A stretch of DNA of 64,000 nucleotides, from contig NC_133526.1 of the NCBI RefSeq assembly GCF_048544455.1, forward strand, positions 12,540,001 to 12,604,000, read 5' to 3'. Source of the stretch: Silene latifolia (taxonomy: Eukaryota > Streptophyta > Magnoliopsida > Caryophyllales > Caryophyllaceae). Within the stretch, counting starts at the first letter, position 1. Every line of letters starts with the position of its first letter. Positions 32,932 to 44,074 of the stretch are shown here, piece by piece. The position numbers and the translations under genes are program-made. The notes beneath the pieces are model-generated. The model was given only the letters and a program-made list of their open reading frames with translations, did no database searches and was not told the DNA's origin.

Positions 32932-33634
32932 GTGTGGTAGGGAAGATGTCTGAACCAGATGGGTTAACATCTAGTCTACACGGACTGATGAGCTGGATTA
33001 ATGAGCTGTAAATAGTCTGTTATTGTACATATATACTTTGTTACCACATTCTTTCTAATTATCAATAATACAACTACCTTTATTTAGCTTGTGTTTTCTC
33101 TCTTTACTTTCTCTCTGATACTTTCCTCTATTCAACAATGGAGTTCACCGTTATTTCACATGGTATCATTCGCTAGGGAAAGACGATCCTAGGGTTTCAT
33201 CATTCAACTTCTGGTTTATTTCGGATTCTTCTACAGCTTTTCTTCATCCGATTATCTTTCTCAAGTTTATTCTTATCTCCCGCGTTTATTTCGCGATCAA
33301 TTCTCCATTGATTTGAGGTATATTCGTTACTTTTTCTGCAAATCGCTTCCGCATTTCTTCATCAGCACTCTGTTGCGCATCTTCTGATACATTTACAGCT
33401 TGATTTGTTATCTGGTTAAATTGATCAATTTCGTTGAAATTCACTCTTTTCTGCAAATTTTCGTTGTTATATCATTGGCGACTGATACTGATAATTCAAT
33501 TACTTCAAAAACTTCTGCTTATGCTTGCTTTGATGATCCTCTGTACTTGAGTTCTCATGATAAACCTTCGCATTCTCTTGTTACAACTAAATTTGATGGA
33601 ACAAAATTTTTATCCTGGAAACGCGAAGTTTATC
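32932..33634 (+). mobile_element. Copia element D: 5' LTR, primer site and gag start, cut by element A
   Basis: An LTR-like segment (TGTGGTAGGGAAGATG.. to ..GTTATTTCA, about 32,932-33,161) is followed by TGGTATCATTCGC at about 33,163, an initiator tRNA-Met primer-site variant. The reading frame ending at 33,639 shows a copia gag N-terminus: DDPLYLSSHDKPSHSLVTT, then FDGTKFLSWKREVYL. It breaks off exactly where element A's LTR begins at 33,635. The rest of D should lie beyond A's 3' end, outside the window. The LTR start is approximate. Confidence 0.7.
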
Positions 33635-36061
33635 TGTAGATACCTCATTTCTGCACCTCCCGCAAACCACCCGGTGATGATTGGGCCGCATGTTTGATAC
33701 GCGGAACGATTTGTGACAGTTCGTAAGATTATCGTCAAGTGATTGCTCAAATATTAAATGTCTACCTCACGGTTGTCATCTACGTACGATACGGTCGTTT
33801 TGGCATAATTAGAGTACATTCGAGTCCGGGTCAAAAACCGTCTCCATTTCCTGATAACTGTTAAATCCCGAGTCAGAATGTTCTGGAATGTTCCGGATAT
33901 TTCTATTCCATATTTCATAAATTTTATCTTTTGGTAAATAATATCCCGTAATATTCATATAAGATATTAAGGAAGTCGAATTATTTCCGTCCTACCATAA
34001 CTCAAACGCGAAATCTTTCTTCAAAGATGAGGAAACCTCACGGGAATGCAGAGAAGGCGCCGCGCCTCTTCCAAGAGACGCATGGGCTGCGCGCCTCTTC
34101 CCGGCCCTTTTCTGCATGTTTCACGTATCTTTTTCATATCTTTCCGAGATTCACTTCCAAAGAGTCTCCGAAACCCTAATTCCTTCACGTGATTAGTATA
34201 AATAGGAGCCTTCGCTCCTCATATTTCTCACGTGAGTGTCCGCCCTTCTCTTCTCCCTTTGCATTCTAGACTTTGTTCTTACTTATTGGCGCCTACGTGC
34301 TTGAACTTTCGACCACGTAAGCTCGGATCTTTCCGGTACCACCTCTCTCCGTTGCATGACCGACCAATTTGACCAACTACACTCAATCAATTTAATTAAT
34401 CAATCGTTTTCCTCTTACGAGGGCACTCTCTTTGCATTCGCGTCGAGCATTCACTAATCGATATCTTAGTTCTTCTCGTTTCACAACATGTAAGTCCGAG
34501 GGTGTATAATCCTTATTTATTTATTGTATTTTACTTTTCGTATCATCAATTGTAAGGTTTACGTCGAAAATACCATTAAAACCGATTTCTAAAACCCTTT
34601 GTTAAAACCTGTTTTTGCGAATTTTCAGTAGATAGCCGTCGAGACCGGACGCAGCAACTGCTGCGCCTCTTCGAAGGAGCGCAGCCTCGCCGCGCCTCTT
34701 CGTGAGGCCGCCAGCCTCGCTTCCTTTCTTCTTCGTTTGTCCTTTGTAATCCGTGTTCAAAATTTTTCTTTTGTTTTTTTTTTCGTCTGTTAATTCTTTG
34801 TCTTAGTGTCATAATAATTCATATGTATATTATTCATCATTCATTCACATGTTTTAATTGTCATAAATCCGACTTAAATCCCTTATAATCAATATTTGCG
34901 GGTTTTCGTCATTGAACTCAATTCCGAGTTGTAGAGATTCAATTTGTTCATATTGGTTTCTGGAATTCGTCCTTGATATAGTTTAATCTGTCTTTTGTCA
35001 TATTCGTCGCATATTCGTCGTTAATCCGCCATATCTAATGTTAGTTAATTGATTTCAATAGAGGACTCATTAATATTTTTCACTTCTATCATTATTCCAT
35101 CATGTAATTAATTCGTTCAAATCCGTCTCATTCATGTTTTACTGTTTTTATGACCTCTTCATATGTTAAATAACATGTTAATCACTTTCATCCGAGTAAA
35201 TATCATCAATCGATCATTAAAATCACCAATCGACATTAACGGCTTGCAATCACGGCTTCACAGCCAGAACTGAGCCAAGGAACAGACGCAGCGTCTGCTG
35301 CGCCTATTCCAGGAGAGCGACTCTGCTGCGCTGTTCTCGGCCGAGTTACGTCACCGAACTCCGTTTCTGCCTTGACATAGTTTTAATTAGCTTACGTATT
35401 AACTAACAATTATCCGTATTATCACTTTCTGTTCTGTTCGTAATTCTTTTTTTCATTCTTTTATTCTTTTTCTCAAATTATCCGTTTTAAAGGTATTTTC
35501 GACATAAATCGCCTATTCCAATGTAATTAATGTAATTTTCATTATTGTAATTCATAGTTATTGTATTTCTTTTATTGTTTGTATGCTTTCACATGTAAAT
35601 CAGCATTAAATCCTACTTCGACCCAATTGTATGCTAATTACGTGTCAACCGACTTAGTCTAATCTTCACATGCTAGTATTAATCTATGGATGTTGCATTG
35701 CATGCATATAGCCGACGATATATCGAGTACGAATAACTTCCCTAATCATTAGTAGAGGCCGCTATCGAGGCGGGCGGAATTAGGTGTTCGATCAAAAGAG
35801 CTTCCTAATACGTACCCTCACCCCTTACTCCAGATATCTGTGAGCACCCGTGTTCATTGACATCCACGAGAGTCATTCTAGACATAGAATGCTAAGGGTA
35901 ACGATTGCTTAGTGTTCATGTCACCACTTTGTGTCTTGACATGACACGAGGTATTCGAACGGTTCCAATTTCCCATAAAAATTGGTGGCGACTCCATACA
36001 AAAATGCAAACGCTTGTTTCGCTTCTCACCAAGCGCCCCCATGGGCGGCCCGCTGTCCACA
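33635..36061 (+). repeat. Element A 5' LTR
   Basis: 2,427 bp from TGTAGATACCTCATTTCTGC to GCCCGCTGTCCACA. TATAAATA at 34,197-34,204 marks the end of U3; the R/U5 part is long (about 1.8 kb). Three GC hairpin cassettes occur at about 34,051-34,100, 34,642-34,708 and 35,280-35,338. The candidate left target duplication is TTATC (33,630-33,634), but the partner is outside the window. Confidence 0.9.
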
Positions 36062-36064
36062 GTT

Positions 36065-36082
36065 TGGCGACTCCGCTGGGGA
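36065..36082 (+). other. Primer binding site of element A (tRNA-Arg type)
   Basis: TGGCGACTCCGCTGGGGA lies 3 bases after the LTR. It matches the complement of a plant tRNA-Arg 3' end (TGGCGACTCCACTGGG, recalled) with one mismatch. The same site follows the 5' LTR of element C. An arginine primer is known for Ogre/Tat elements. Confidence 0.75.
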
Positions 36083-36858
36083 TAATACACTTACGTGTAG
36101 CCAAGGGTGATACTTGAACAAGGTTAGGGAATAAGTTTGTACAAGACAATTGTCGGTTTTCATAACTCGGTCTTCCTAGACCGTTTTAATTCGGCCTTCC
36201 TAGGCCCAACCCAACCCATTCGACCAATCGTCCCGTCTAAACGGTCCTAATTCTTATTTGGGCCTAAGGATGGATAGCGATTGACGTCATCCATACCATG
36301 ATGCTTACTCTTGTTTGTATCAAGGGCCTTCACTATTTGAGGAAATGGACTAGGAATCGGCCTTACTCTTGTTTGGCACGAGCCTCTCCACAGACTTCGG
36401 GTTTGATGGTTCGGTATGGCAACCCACCCTTTAAACCAAAACCCTTTTAAATGCACTCAGCATCCCGTTATAATGCTTGTATAAATGTGTAAACCTTATG
36501 TGATCACCATTTCTAAACAAAACCATGACAAATTTTCAAAAATTAAAACCCTCTTTCAAACAAGAATTTCGAAATAGGGCTTCCAATTAGCGCAAAATCC
36601 GGTCAAAACTCTGTCCGTTTGTCAAGTCAAAATTCGGGCCACAAGCCCATTTCAAAACCTCACTTCGAGTCCACTCCTACAACTACACTACAGTTGACTA
36701 GGACACACATTTTCAAAGACCTTGTCTTTCTTCAAAACCCACTCAACACAAGTGGCACACACCCACTTCACGAGTCAAAACTTTTCCTCTTTTAGCAAGT
36801 GTGATAGAATGGTCGATCGTGTTTTGATTCGTCGCCGATCTCTTATCCAGTTTCCAAG
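36083..36858 (+). other. Element A untranslated leader
   Basis: No ORF of note. The sequence is nearly identical to 46,684-47,260 in element C, including the CTTCCTAGACCG / CTTCCTAGGCCC pair and ATACCATGATGC phrases. It is likely the packaging and leader region shared by the two elements. Confidence 0.7.
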
Positions 36859-38739
36859 ATGACCGGATCAAGTGATGAAACGAATCTCCACCACCTTCAA
36901 GACGGTAATGATCGAATCCTCGCCGCGCTAGCCCAAATGCAAATTACCCAAGAACAAACATATGACCGCCTTGAGCTTATCGAAGGCCGTATCTTCTCCG
37001 TTGAGGGAAGGTTACCCCCTCATGAAAGTGAAGTACTACGTAATTCCGATGATGAATCTAGGGATGAGAATCTTTTCGTGGGAATGACTCGCAATGAGAA
37101 AAGACTCCAATACCTAGAGGAGCAATTGATGTACCTTAAGGGTGATGACATTTATAGGGAAAACAATCGCAAGTATGAAGCCGTCAATTCCAAATTGCCA
37201 ACTAACTTTAACATGACGGATATCCCTAAGTTCAAAGGACATGAGAACCCTTTGAACCACATCCGTGCCTTCAAGGATTACATGTCTATCAAAGGCATCA
37301 AACCCGAGATGTTCTTAAGGATCTTTCCTTCATCTCTTGACACCATCCCGAAACAATGGTTCTACACCTTAGATCACAAGAAAGTCGCTACTTGGGAAGA
37401 CGCCGCGATCGAGTTCTCTAAGCAATACGCGGATAATGCCGAGATCCAAGTCAACATGCGCACTCTAGAGGTTCTTACCCAAAATGACAAAGAAGGATTC
37501 ACCGACTTCCTAAGTAGGTGGAGGAAGACTAGCACTCAACTAGTTGAACGCCCGGATGAGGCTACTCTTGTGGAAAAGTTTGTGGATAATCTCAAACCCA
37601 TCTATGCCAATCATTTGAGATATCAAAACATCAAGACTTTCAAGGACTTGACCGTGTTAGGAACAAGGATTGAAGATGACATCCGTAAAGGACTCTTGTC
37701 CAAAACGGTAGGTCGAGGATATCAAGGGTCCACAAGTCGTTCATACGGCTCTACTAGCAAGACCGACGAAGTTAACCTTCTCAAGCCATCTAAGAAAACT
37801 ACTCCACCAAGAAAATTCACAAACCTTGGGGATACTTACTCCAACGCTCTAAAAAGGTTAATGAAGCAAGGTAAACTCCAACCCATTGGACCTACTCCCG
37901 AACCCGAAAGGAAGTCTAAGTTTTGGAATGAAAATTCATACTGTGAATACCATAGGGGCAAAGGGCACGACACAGAAAAATGCTTCAAGTTGAAACACGT
38001 GCTTCAAGATATGATTGAAGATGGTCGACTCCCAATACCACCAGGAGGTAAACCCAACAACACTCAGAATCCTCTTGGAGTTCTAGTGATTACAAGTGAT
38101 GAATCTACCTTAGATTGCTCACACCTCATTTCTCCCACCGAAAATGAAATTCATGCAATTGAGAAAGAAAGGCTCTACTCTACTATCTCCCCTACCATTT
38201 CCGACTTCATCACATGGGCAAGGAGTGTGGATAGACAAGTGTGGGAACTAGAAAGCACGGTAACGACCTTGCGCAATCCCAACGCAATACCTAAAGAACG
38301 TGTACCATTGATCTTCTCTCAAAATACCACTATGCAAGAAGTAGTCACCGTGGTTGATAAACTGGTCGATCAAATCATACGACTAGAAGATGATATCATG
38401 AGAATGAGGGAACTAGCTGCAGTTAATGGGGTTTGGGCCGATGATGATGAGAACGAATATCTCATTGAAAACTCCCTAGTCAAAGAAATAGTCCAAAATG
38501 GTGAAGACCAAGATGTGGATCACCTAACTCGTTCGGGTCGCCCATATCAAAGCACTACTCAAAACGATCCAACCAACGTCATCACACCAAATGACAACGA
38601 AGATGACCCCACTGATCATTTGCTCAAGCAATTACAGAAAACAAAGGCTGATCTTTCGGTCACCGCAACTAGTAGCAAGCTCATTTCCACATCGCCAAGC
38701 TTTACTGCAAGCTTTGGCCAAGCTAAATGTAGCACATAA
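36859..38739 (+). CDS. Element A Gag
   Basis: 626 residues, intact. Domains in order: an N-terminal coiled-coil-like region (about 15-60, ALAQMQITQEQTYDRLELIE), the retrotransposon Gag/capsid domain at about 130-245 (FKDYMSIKGIKPEMFLRIFP, WRKTSTQLVERPDEATLVEK), then a zinc-knuckle variant at about 362-375 (CEYHRGKGHDTEKC: C-x2-H-x4-H-x4-C in place of CCHC) followed by FKLKHVLQDMIEDGRLPIPP. It forms virus-like particles and binds RNA by family knowledge. The start follows a leader ending CCAAGATGACC. Protease lies in another frame downstream. Confidence 0.85.
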   Translation: MTGSSDETNLHHLQDGNDRILAALAQMQITQEQTYDRLELIEGRIFSVEGRLPPHESEVLRNSDDESRDENLFVGMTRNEKRLQYLEEQLMYLKGDDIYRENNRKYEAVNSKLPTNFNMTDIPKFKGHENPLNHIRAFKDYMSIKGIKPEMFLRIFPSSLDTIPKQWFYTLDHKKVATWEDAAIEFSKQYADNAEIQVNMRTLEVLTQNDKEGFTDFLSRWRKTSTQLVERPDEATLVEKFVDNLKPIYANHLRYQNIKTFKDLTVLGTRIEDDIRKGLLSKTVGRGYQGSTSRSYGSTSKTDEVNLLKPSKKTTPPRKFTNLGDTYSNALKRLMKQGKLQPIGPTPEPERKSKFWNENSYCEYHRGKGHDTEKCFKLKHVLQDMIEDGRLPIPPGGKPNNTQNPLGVLVITSDESTLDCSHLISPTENEIHAIEKERLYSTISPTISDFITWARSVDRQVWELESTVTTLRNPNAIPKERVPLIFSQNTTMQEVVTVVDKLVDQIIRLEDDIMRMRELAAVNGVWADDDENEYLIENSLVKEIVQNGEDQDVDHLTRSGRPYQSTTQNDPTNVITPNDNEDDPTDHLLKQLQKTKADLSVTATSSKLISTSPSFTASFGQAKCST

Positions 38740-39760
38740 CTCTACTCCTGAAGATGTAGTTAACTTGGTCTTCCAAGAATCACCTAAGCTAAGTAATCCT
38801 ATTACTTTCTCGAACGAAGACTTGCCACCTTTTGGCGCTAGTCACAACCTCGCTCTATACATCACTGTCATTTGTCTAAAGAAGAATGTGCCAATGACCT
38901 TGATAGATGATGGCTCCGCGGTCAACGTCATACCCCTCAAGACGGCATACAAGCTAGGTATGAAAGAGTCGGATTGGACCCCTACCAATCAAGGTGTGCG
39001 TGCATATGATGGTACACGACGAAAAGTGGTAGGACTTGCTAACCTAACCATAGCCACGGGACCAATCGAACGAAAGGTTAACTTCCAAATAGTGGACATC
39101 GAAGCTTCATTCAACATGCTTCTGGGAAGGCCTTGGATTCATGCTTCCAAAGCGGTAACATCCACCCTTCATCAGAAGATCAAGATCCCACTAAATGGCA
39201 AAGTAGTGACGATCACTTCGTCACCCATCAAGGCGATAATCGAGAAGCAATCAAACAATCAAGTCCTTGCGGATCCCGTATACGAACTTGGGGGCTTCCA
39301 AAGTGTAAGTGTCATAGAAAGCGAATTGGCACCCTTATACTATAATCCCTACTCCAACTTGGTGGTCAACCACATACTCAAATCCCAGGATACTTCCCGG
39401 AATGCCTTTGAACCCAATTCGGAAGAATACCTTCGCACCATACAAGGAAGGCAACTCAACAAGAATACCACTTGGACTGGGGTACAAACCCACAAAAGAA
39501 GAAGTTCTCGAAATGCTAGCCCAAGTCCAAAATCGCAAGCACGTGGGGGTCCAAATGAGGCCATATCTCCCCACTTTAAATGGGTACTTTGTTCAAGAAG
39601 GAAGTTCAGAACTCTTTCATGGATTTCCCGAACCTTGGCATTACCTCGAGAGGAAGTTAGCCGGAATCGAGATCTTTCACGATTGCTACTTCATTCCTCC
39701 AGAAACGGTTCCTACCGTCAAAACCCGTCAAGCACCTTGCTTAGACGAACAAGCTGTTAG
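38591..39760 (+). pseudogene. Element A protease (frameshifted downstream)
   Basis: The aspartic protease shows LIDDGSAVNVIPLKTAYKLG (catalytic Asp in DDGS at about residues 104-107), then ASFNMLLGRPWIHASKAV (flap and second-strand region). The frame overlaps the gag end in the +1 direction. At about 39,400-39,420 the homologous protein moves to another frame (39,402-39,827: GLGYKPTKEEVLEMLAQV, GYFVQEGSSELFHGFPEPW), so the end of this ORF is a frameshift product. Confidence 0.75.
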
Positions 39761-40241
39761 CCTATTGTTTGGAGAAGATCGATTCGTTAGGGCCGCGCAG
39801 GATGAGATCATTACCATGATACTTTAAGACGATCGCTTCAATCCCACCGCGTTGATCACAGAAACCGACACAAAGCAGCAGAAAGGGTGGAGAAAATCTA
39901 TCAAATGGACCAACAACCAAGGAAGACTCTTCAAGCTCACCACCGGAGAAGGAGAGATGTTCAAAGGAGAACCCCGAAGACGACGACGAGTTCGAGTCGG
40001 AGTCGAGTCGGAGTCAGAGTCGGAGTCTAGAGAAGTCATTAGAGAGTCTATTCCCGTTGTCATCCCCACTCCCTTCGTTTCTCCTAGCTTAGCCTCGAGT
40101 AGTCACAAAGAGTTCGGAAAATGCCCCACCATCGTCCCTTTGCCGCCACTGACCATGGATCAGTTGGCTTCTTTGCTTCAACTTTACTCAAATCTTAATA
40201 TGAATAAATCAGGTTCTCGCTTACTCTTTGCGTTATCTTGA
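39402..40241 (+). pseudogene. Element A protease-RT linker, broken by stops
   Basis: This continues the protease frame-shifted part (LGLGYKPTKEEV, a G-patch-like phrase seen in Tat proteins). A TAA stop is at 39,825-39,827, then a Ser-Glu/Arg-rich stretch (VGVESESESESREV), and a stop at 40,239-40,241. It links protease and RT in the original polyprotein. Confidence 0.55.
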
Positions 40242-40417
40242 GTGCAATTCATTTACGATGATACGAGGATGACCAAGACCCAGACTCAATCGAAATACCT
40301 CCCTACGTAGCCAAAGAAATACTACAGGAAGGGGAAGGGGGACCAAGAATAGAGGACACCGAACCCATCAATGTAGGAACCGAACTAGAACCCAAAGAAC
40401 TTAGGATAGGGACTACC

Positions 40418-41489
40418 TTGAGCTCAACCGAAAGGGCCGATTTCATAGACCTCCTAAATGAATTCAAAGACGTTTTCGCTTGGTCCTACAAAGACATGCC
40501 AGGGATCGACGGGGATATCGCCGAACATAGGATTCCGATTAAGCCAGGTTTCAAACCTCAGAAAAATGTGCTTCGACGAATGAGAACGGAATGGGCTCTA
40601 AAGATTAAGGAAAAAGTTGACAAGCAATTCAAAGCCGGGTTCATCAAAGTTTCCGAGTATTCTGACTAGGTAGCTAACATAGTACCCGTACCCAAAAAGG
40701 ATGGGAGAATCCGTGTTTGTGTTGACTTCAGGGACTTGAACAAAGCGAGTCCGAAAGATGACTTCCCTCTACCTCACATTGACATATTAGTAGACAATAC
40801 TGCCGACCATGCGTTACTATCCTTCATGGATGGATATGCGGGTTATAACCAAATCAAGATGGCCATGGAAGATATGCACAAGACCGCATTCGTCACCCAA
40901 TGGGGGACATATTGCTATACGGTAATGCCGTTCGGATTGATCAACGCCGGAGCTACATACCAACGCACCGCAACTACACTCCTACACGACATGATGCACA
41001 AAGAAGTTGAGGTATACGTAGATGACATGATCGTCAAATCCAAGGAAAGAGAGGGACATATTGCGAACCTTCGCAAGTTCTTCGCAAGGCTACGAAAGTA
41101 CAACATGAGACTCAACCCCCAGAAATGCACATTTGGGGTAACATCTGGGAAACTCCTGGGATACGTCGTTAGCCAACGCGGTATAGAAATAGATCCTTCA
41201 AAAATCAAAGCTCTGATCGAAATGCCACAACCTCAAACAGAAAAAGAAGTCAGAGGATTCCTGGGAAAAGTACAGTACATAAGTCGATTCATATCGAAAC
41301 TTACGATGATTTGTGAGCCTATCTTCAAGAAACTCAAGAAAACAGACCACACCATGTGGGATGATGATTGTCAAAAGGCATTTGACCGAATCAAGGAGAT
41401 ATTAGCCAAACCACCAGTGCTCATGCCGCCACAACGAGATCAACCTCTTGGTTTATATCTCACAGTAACGGAAACCGCCATGGGTGCCA
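40418..41489 (+). pseudogene. Element A reverse transcriptase, cut by element B
   Basis: RT from EFKDVFAWSYKDMPGIDGDI through an in-frame TAG at 40,667-40,669 (replacing a codon after VSEYSD) to VPVPKKDGRIRVCVDFRDLN, LPHIDILVDNTADHALLSFM, the catalytic YVDDMIVKSKE (about 41,017-41,049) and the thumb/connection (VRGFLGKVQYISRFISKL). The RNase H start (LGLYLTVTETAMGAM) is cut at 41,489 by the TGCCA-flanked insertion of B. Translation resumes at 56,911. Confidence 0.85.
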
Positions 41490-41844
41490 TGTAACACCCG
41501 CGAATTTCTCATTTTGACATTTAAAATTTATTTAACCATTCGATTGCTTTATTTCATATTTTTAAATTATTTAATTTAATTAATCTCCTTTTGAACATAA
41601 ATTTTATAAAAGTTACATTTTCACAAACTTGTTTATATAAAATAAATATTTTTGTTGGATAATATTAATAACAACAATAATAAAGCTCCGTCTTAAATTA
41701 TAGTAGGTTTAAGACGAATTTCTGTCTAGCTTAGACCGTCACATTTCCTTCTAGCAAAGATCGTCGCATTTCTCTTATAAAGCTATTTCAATTCGAACCA
41801 ACCCGATTCCGGCAACACACTCTCTTACACTCTACTTTTAAGTA

Positions 41845-42192
<348 letters not shown>

Positions 42193-44069
42193 GTCTTTGT
42201 CTTTACACCGTGTCCCTACCCCCTTTCTTTTCCCCCTTCTTTTTCGTGTTACCAGCAAAACAACCACAACCCTTTCACAGTAGCAACAACATCAGCACCT
42301 CCATTAAACCCGACATTCAAACTCAGATCCCGACTTCTTTTCTCAACCATTTTCGCTAATTTTTACACCAATAGCTTCCTCTCCTCGCCCTCCTTCTTTA
42401 TATGTAAGAAAGAGCCAAGCTTTCGTCCTATTTCAATTCGGCAGTCTTACAAAGGATTCGTATTTTGGGTTAATTTCTTCTGTTTTTGGGTTTCGTGTCA
42501 TCCTTGGGCGACTCCTGTGGCGTTTAGGAGAGCAAAAAAAGGTAACGGTGATAGGTTACTCGACAAATGTCGAGATTTCCGTCTTACATGTCGTTTTCAT
42601 GCTCTTGTTTGATAAAGTTCAATTCTTTACATTTTTCTTTCATTTGATTGGTAAATATCGTCTCAAATCTGTGTTTGGAGTGGACTGTGTCGAGCCTGTG
42701 TTCTGTCGTGACCTCCGTTTGCGCGAACTCAGTTTCTGACTCGATTTTGGGGACGGTTAGAGTAGTTTCTCGGACTGTTTTTGTGCTCGCCTATTTACTT
42801 GGTCAATTCATCCTTCGTATGCTTTAAAACCCCGTGTCATAGTGCCTCTGCAGGACCCGTGTTTGAGTTCGATTTATGCGTTTTAATGTTCTGTTCTTGG
42901 ACTGATTTCAGATGGAATATGGAGTGGTGTGAAGGGTAGTGGTAGGTAGTCGGGTAATGGCTGTGTCAGGGCTGCTCACGGCCTGGTCGGGTCTGTTTTG
43001 AGGTCCTTTTTCAGGATTGTCTCGGTGGTTGGTGTAACGGTTTATGCGACTGTTTTTGGGGTGTGCTTGAGGCGTTCTGGTAGGGCATTCGGGACTGCTT
43101 TTAGTCGTGAAAATTGTACCTTGTAGGGACCGGTTTTGGTGCTTAAAAATGCACGTTTTGAGACGATTACATGTTTAGTTTAGGGGACTAGTTGTTTGCA
43201 TTTCTGGGACTGTTATGGCGCGTCTTAGGTAGCTGTATTGGTCGATACATATATACTTTTTAGGACTGTTTTGAGTCAGTTGTTGCAGGTATTCTAGGAC
43301 TGTTTTGGACAGTTTAATCACGGTGCATTCGGGTCAAGTGGGACTGCTTACAACGGCTGAGCTGAGAAATTTATAGGGCTAAAATGTTGGTCGAATACGT
43401 AAATTATTTGAACTTCCGTCTCAAGTTTATATCTGAATTTTTCCCGCTTTCACATGCTTTCTCTCTTCTGTGTTGGTACTGTTTTGGGGCGCAAAACTGT
43501 GCTATTTTGGGACTGCTCTGAGACGGAAAATGTAGTGTTTATAGGTGTTGTACACGGCTGTTTTAGCAACCTATTTTGATGGTGTTTGCGGCCTGTTTTG
43601 GGTGGTTGTTTGCAGCTTGCTTTGGCCTACTTTGTGGTCTGGTTTTGACAGGTTGCGTGATTAGTTTTGGGTCTGTTACGGCCTGTTTTGGTGTGTGGTT
43701 TTGGCCTGCTTCGTGGACTGTGTTGGTGGCCTGCTCATGGCTTGGACTTGGCTGTTTTGGTACGGGTTTTGGGGCAGGAACTCGGGCCTTTTGATACGGT
43801 TTTGGGTAGAAGTAGGGCTGCTCGTGGCCTGTTTTGGAGGTGGGTCACGGGTGGTTGTTGGGTCGTGAATGGGGTTGCCAAAAAGGTCCTTTGAGTCGTG
43901 TCATAGCTCGTTTGGCGCAATTTGGTTATTTGTAATATTTAAATTCCGTCTCGTGTTTTATATAATGTGATTCATTAAATATCGTTCATTTATATATTTT
44001 TCTCAAATTAATCATAAACGTTGAATTTATTATTTATTCAAGTCGAAATTTGATGAAACGTCTCATTTA
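42193..44069 (+). other. Element B LTR, left part after the microsatellite
   Basis: Non-coding. TTTATATG at about 42,397 is a possible TATA box followed by a leader-like sequence. From about 42,950 to 43,900 it is a G/T-rich degenerate array of GGGACTGTTTTGGG / GGCCTGTTTTGG-like phrases. The ORFs here (MMVFAACFGWLFAA..) are low-complexity by-products of that array. Confidence 0.5.
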
Positions 44070-44074
44070 GCTAT

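Noticed and set aside
43576..43894. Trp/Gly/Cys-rich ORFs in element B
   Set aside because: By-products of the GT-rich GGCCTGTTTTGG array.
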